From: Thermoanaerobaculales bacterium
Lineage (GTDB): Bacteria; Acidobacteriota; Thermoanaerobaculia; Thermoanaerobaculales; Sulfomarinibacteraceae
Direction: 5' to 3'
NCBI GenBank assembly: GCA_029938595.1
Contig: JAOZUP010000206.1
Location: 1-7,217, forward strand
DNA length: 7,217 bases
In this document: one piece after another, positions 4,900 through 7,217 of the stretch
How the letters are laid out: each line of letters begins with the position of its first letter
Numbering within the stretch: the first letter of the stretch is position 1
Translations under genes and position numbers: made by a program
Notes under the pieces: generated by a model
Seen by the model: only the letters and a program-made list of their open reading frames with translations
What the model was told of the DNA's origin: nothing
The model's database searches: none

Positions 4900-6297
4900 T
4901 CAGGCGCGCCTATTTTCTGGAGGGAATACCAGTGCGCCCAGGGTCCTCAACAGCACAATGGCGTAGAGCGCCGGCCCGTGGTGGCGCAGCGAGTAGAGGT
5001 CGAACTCGAGCTTGACCAGATGCTCCTCGGGCTCGGAGCAGTAGGGGAACTGAACCTGGGCCCAGCCCGTGAGACCGGGCCGCACCGAATACCGAAAGGC
5101 GTAGAAGGGAATCTCGTCCTCCAGCCGTCTGGCCAGCTCCGGCCGCTCCGGCCGTGGCCCGACAAGGCTCATCTCGCCGCGTAGTATGTTGACCAGCTGT
5201 GGCAGCTCGTCGATGCGCCACCGGCGCAGGAACCGCCCAAAGCCAAAGACCCTCTTGTCGTTGTCGCCCGAGAACTGCGGCCCGTCCTCCTCGGCGGTAC
5301 GCCGCATGGTGCGCAGCTTATACAGGGTGAAGGGCCGTCCGAACCTGCCGAGGCGTTGCTGGATGTACAGCACCGGGCGGCCGTCCGAGAGCAGGATGCC
5401 GATGGCGGCAAATAGGAGCAGCGGTGCGGTGACGATCAGAAGGGCAGTGGCGGCCACAACGTCCAGGAGCCGCTGCACGTGGTGAAAGCCCGTGGTGGCG
5501 AGTGACGAGAAGTCGCCGGTGGCGATGAACCACCGTGAATCCACCTGTCGAACCGGGATCCTCCCGGTTAGCGCGGCGTAGGCGCCGGCCGAGTCGACAA
5601 CGGTCGTGCCGCCGAAGTTGAGGGCTGCGAGGCGGTCGGCGGTGGAGTCGTCGGTGATCTGGGCAACGATCACGACGTCGGCGTCGGCGACGTCCTCGCT
5701 CGTGAGCCTCGCCTGGCCGGTGCCGTTGGGTGCGGGAAGGTGGCGGACGATATTGAAAGGGGGTGACGGGCGATCGGCCAGGACCTCCTCGAGCGCGCCG
5801 ACGATGGGCCCGGTGCCGATCACCACGGCGCGGCGGGCCGACGAGCGGGGCCTCACCTCGTACCACAGGAGACGGAGCAGGGTCTGGATCGGCAGCGAGA
5901 AGAGGAGGGTGAGGATAAGCAGACCGCGACCAAAGCGCCATTGCAGCACCAGGTAGTTGCCGAGGGCCAGAGCCACCGCGAGGCTGATACCGAGCGCGGC
6001 CATCCGCGCCAACAGGTAGTCGCGGGTGCGCCAGGTCTCCGGGCGGTAGAGGTCGAAGGTGATCGCGAGCCCGAGTTGGGCGAGGACCGCATAGGCGATA
6101 AAGCCCGGATGGTCGAGGATTCGACCGAGCTCCTGTGGCAAGTGCCAGCTGCCGAACCGAATCCAGGCAGCAACGAGGCCGCCCGCCAGCAACAAACTGG
6201 TATCCATCGCCGCCAGCAAAAGCTGGGCCGGTCGCCGGTTGTCGGCAATTTCCTGCACGAGCCGATTCTTCGCTGCAAAGTGTTGGATGTCAACCAT
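4900..6297 (-). CDS. Polyprenyl-phosphate sugar-1-phosphate transferase (exopolysaccharide / PEP-CTERM-associated type)
   Basis: The 465-residue product is a large monotopic phosphoglycosyl transferase of the WbaP/EPS class. It moves a sugar phosphate from a nucleotide sugar to a polyprenyl phosphate in the inner membrane, the first step of polysaccharide assembly. Four hydrophobic segments (about 27-47, 64-82, 97-118, 126-144) come first. A Rossmann-like domain follows, with VVIGTG (158-163). The catalytic domain has the re-entrant helix (about 281-304), RPFTLYKLRTM, the Asp-Glu dyad in RIDELPQLVN (363-364), GEMSLVGPRPERPEL and VRPGLTGWAQV. The tail pattern (WAQVQFPY..., KLEFDLYSLRHH) resembles sugar transferases linked to PEP-CTERM exosortase loci. 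The ATG at 6295-6297 is the first possible start after an in-frame stop; only a distant GAAGAG precedes it, so the ribosome site is weak. The 96-bp hexamer module ends 18 nt upstream. The sugar is unknown, and no other polysaccharide genes are in view. Confidence 0.93.
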   Translation of the reverse strand: MVDIQHFAAKNRLVQEIADNRRPAQLLLAAMDTSLLLAGGLVAAWIRFGSWHLPQELGRILDHPGFIAYAVLAQLGLAITFDLYRPETWRTRDYLLARMAALGISLAVALALGNYLVLQWRFGRGLLILTLLFSLPIQTLLRLLWYEVRPRSSARRAVVIGTGPIVGALEEVLADRPSPPFNIVRHLPAPNGTGQARLTSEDVADADVVIVAQITDDSTADRLAALNFGGTTVVDSAGAYAALTGRIPVRQVDSRWFIATGDFSSLATTGFHHVQRLLDVVAATALLIVTAPLLLFAAIGILLSDGRPVLYIQQRLGRFGRPFTLYKLRTMRRTAEEDGPQFSGDNDKRVFGFGRFLRRWRIDELPQLVNILRGEMSLVGPRPERPELARRLEDEIPFYAFRYSVRPGLTGWAQVQFPYCSEPEEHLVKLEFDLYSLRHHGPALYAIVLLRTLGALVFPPENRRA

Positions 6298-6315
6298 CGC
6301 GAGCCCGGTCTCTTC

Positions 6316-6411
6316 ATCGCTATCGCTATCGCAATCGCTATCGATATCGAAACTTCAGGTCGGTTGCGTCCGCTTCGATAGCGATAGCGATTGCGATAGC
6401 GATACCGATTG
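6316..6411. repeat. 96-bp hexamer module B: inverted tandem arrays around a 24-nt spacer
   Basis: The left arm (6316-6351) is six ATCGNN hexamers and the right arm (6376-6411) is six CGATNN hexamers, mainly CGATAG. The spacer (6352-6375) is 24 nt and differs in sequence from that of module A. The arms can pair to form a long hairpin. The module lies in the presumed leader of the sugar transferase gene. Confidence 0.92.
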
Positions 6412-6457
6412 CTGCCCCCCTGGTGTCTTGGTGGTTAGCAGGGGATTGGGGGCGGCA

Positions 6458-6490
6458 AATCCGAAATCCGAAATCCGAAATCCGAAATTT
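6458..6490. repeat. Four AATCCGA heptamers, partial copy of the composite module
   Basis: Four perfect AATCCGA units (6458-6485) end in AATTT, exactly as the array at 521-541 does. A GC-rich palindrome, CCGGCGCAGCCGG (6491-6503), follows, but no AATTCCT array comes after it. It appears to be the first half of the composite module alone. Confidence 0.88.
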
Positions 6491-6573
6491 CCGGCGCAGC
6501 CGGCCACCGAATGAACCCTCATTCACTGCAATTCTCCCGTCTGCTTGGAGTTATGTCTGAGCAACTGAAAAAT

Positions 6574-6598
6574 AGCTTGTCACTTTTCTTCACAAGCT
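6574..6598. promoter_or_regulatory. Operator-like inverted repeat within the citrate synthase promoter
   Basis: AGCTTGT (6574-6580) and ACAAGCT (6592-6598) are perfect inverted 7-mers 11 nt apart. They overlap the -35 box and the spacer, where a dimeric regulator would interfere with RNA polymerase. No regulator gene is in view, so this is a candidate only. Confidence 0.4.
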
Positions 6599-6605
6599 CT
6601 ATACT
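6577..6605 (+). promoter_or_regulatory. Sigma-70-type promoter of citrate synthase
   Basis: TTGTCA (6577-6582) and TATACT (6600-6605) each match the consensus at five of six positions and are separated by 17 bp. Transcription would begin near 6612 and give a leader of about 116 nt. This is one of the strongest promoter matches in the window. Confidence 0.72.
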
Positions 6606-6616
6606 CCTCGGCGTGA

Positions 6617-6635
6617 GAAACCCCCTCAGGGTTTC
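6617..6635 (+). promoter_or_regulatory. 5' leader hairpin of the citrate synthase mRNA
   Basis: GAAACCC (6617-6623) and GGGTTTC (6629-6635) form a perfect 7-bp stem with a 5-nt loop, just after the predicted transcription start. No T-run follows. A stem at the extreme 5' end often stabilises mRNA; a regulatory role is possible but unproven. Confidence 0.45.
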
Positions 6636-6727
6636 GTCGTGTGGTGAGATTGACGAACTATGACCGGGCCGAGGTTCCGACGCTGTGTTGATCGGCATCT
6701 CCGCCACAGAAAGAATGGGAGGCATCG

Positions 6728-7217
6728 ATGTCGACTCTGAAAGAAACCCTGTATAAGAAGATCGAGGCGCACCGGCCGCGGACGGTCCGTCTGCTCAAGG
6801 AGCACGGCGACGTCAAGCTGTCTGACGTCACCATCGCGCAGGCGATCGGCGGCGCGCGCGGCGTTCGCTGTTTGGTGACCGACGTGTCCTACCTCGATCC
6901 GTTTGAAGGCATCCGCTTCCGGGGTCGCACGATCCCCGAGACCTTCGAGGCGCTGCCAGCCGTTGACGGCCAGGAGTACCCGAACGTCGAGGGATTCTGG
7001 TACTACCTCATGACCGGAGACATCCCCACCGCCGAACAGGCCGAGGCGGTGGTTGCAGATTTTAAAACCCGTCGCCAGCTTCCCGACTACGTCAAGGACG
7101 TGCTCCGCGCTATGCCGTCCGATACCCACCCGATGACCATGTACTCGGCCGGCATCCTTGCCATGCAGCGCGAGTCGATCTTCGTCAAGAGCTACAACAA
7201 GGGCATGTCGAAGATGG
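6728..7217 (+). CDS. gltA: Citrate synthase, mitochondrial-like class, N-terminal part (gene continues past the right edge)
   Basis: The first 163 codons encode citrate synthase, which condenses acetyl-CoA and oxaloacetate into citrate at the entry of the TCA cycle. The segment CLVTDVSYLDPFEGIRFRGR, followed by TIPE, closely follows the mitochondrial enzyme's 'LDP.EGIRFRG.SIPE' block, and MPSDTHPMTMYSAGILAM matches its 'HPM...SA' helix. Bacterial GltA enzymes of the hexameric type lack this arrangement, so this is the larger eukaryote-like class also found in several bacterial phyla. The catalytic histidines and aspartate lie further downstream, outside the window. The ATG at 6728 has an excellent GGGAGG site (6717-6722) 5 nt upstream. 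It is transcribed alone and away from the sugar transferase. Identification is firm; the gene symbol follows common usage and not a specific homolog match. Confidence 0.95.
   Translation, partial: MSTLKETLYKKIEAHRPRTVRLLKEHGDVKLSDVTIAQAIGGARGVRCLVTDVSYLDPFEGIRFRGRTIPETFEALPAVDGQEYPNVEGFWYYLMTGDIPTAEQAEAVVADFKTRRQLPDYVKDVLRAMPSDTHPMTMYSAGILAMQRESIFVKSYNKGMSKM

Larger units (their letters stand above)
6298..6727. other. Divergent intergenic region between the sugar transferase and citrate synthase
   Basis: The two genes are transcribed away from each other. The half near the sugar transferase holds the hexamer module B and a heptamer array, and I found no convincing promoter for that gene. Two small perfect hairpins follow: CCGGC / GCCGG (6491-6503) and GAATGA / TCATTC (6509-6524). 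The half near citrate synthase holds its promoter, an overlapping inverted repeat and a leader hairpin. No gene is supported. Confidence 0.6.

Noticed and set aside
6626..7129. 167-residue minus-strand frame opposite citrate synthase
   Set aside because: It overlaps the well-supported citrate synthase gene and has no recognisable domain.

Overview
The window is about 7.2 kb of GC-rich bacterial DNA with high G/C at third codon positions. It holds five protein-coding genes, two of them cut by the window edges. Gene content suggests a Gram-negative, didermic bacterium: it has a TonB-dependent outer-membrane receptor with a carboxypeptidase-regulatory-like N-terminal domain, a large polyprenyl-phosphate sugar transferase of the exopolysaccharide type, an FHA-domain protein and a citrate synthase of the mitochondrial-like class. 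Together with intergenic spaces full of short tandem repeats, this would suit Acidobacteriota or a neighbouring soil or sediment phylum. That placement is inference; no rRNA or marker gene is present.

Layout from left to right: (1) the start of an FHA-domain gene on the minus strand, running off the left edge, with its own promoter-like sequence; (2) a PlsC-like acyltransferase on the minus strand, whose stop codon lies inside a heptamer tandem array; (3) a 0.5 kb gene-free stretch with a 96-bp hexamer hairpin module and several inverted repeats; (4) an 813-residue TonB-dependent receptor on the minus strand, preceded by a TPP riboswitch and a consensus promoter; (5) a 0.43 kb gene-free stretch with a mirror copy of the heptamer module and a 184-bp nearly full-length palindrome; (6) a 465-residue membrane sugar transferase on the minus strand; (7) a divergent 0.43 kb intergenic region with a second 96-bp hexamer module, another heptamer array, and a strong promoter with a 5' hairpin; (8) the first 163 codons of citrate synthase on the plus strand, running off the right edge.

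The clearest functional unit is promoter, TPP riboswitch, then TonB-dependent receptor. It predicts an outer-membrane importer for thiamine or a thiamine precursor that is shut down when thiamine pyrophosphate is plentiful. The leader also contains a plausible pair of competing helices that could link ligand binding to ribosome-site access. The other genes (signalling, lipid acylation, polysaccharide initiation, TCA cycle) look like independent transcription units and not one operon, since each is separated from its neighbour by 280-500 bp.

The most unusual structural aspect is the intergenic DNA. Two modules of identical length and design (six hexamers, 24-nt spacer, six inverted hexamers), two matching composite heptamer modules in opposite orientation, a third partial one, and a MITE-like palindrome occupy the major gaps. 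I saw no CRISPR array, tRNA, rRNA, transposase or defence gene.
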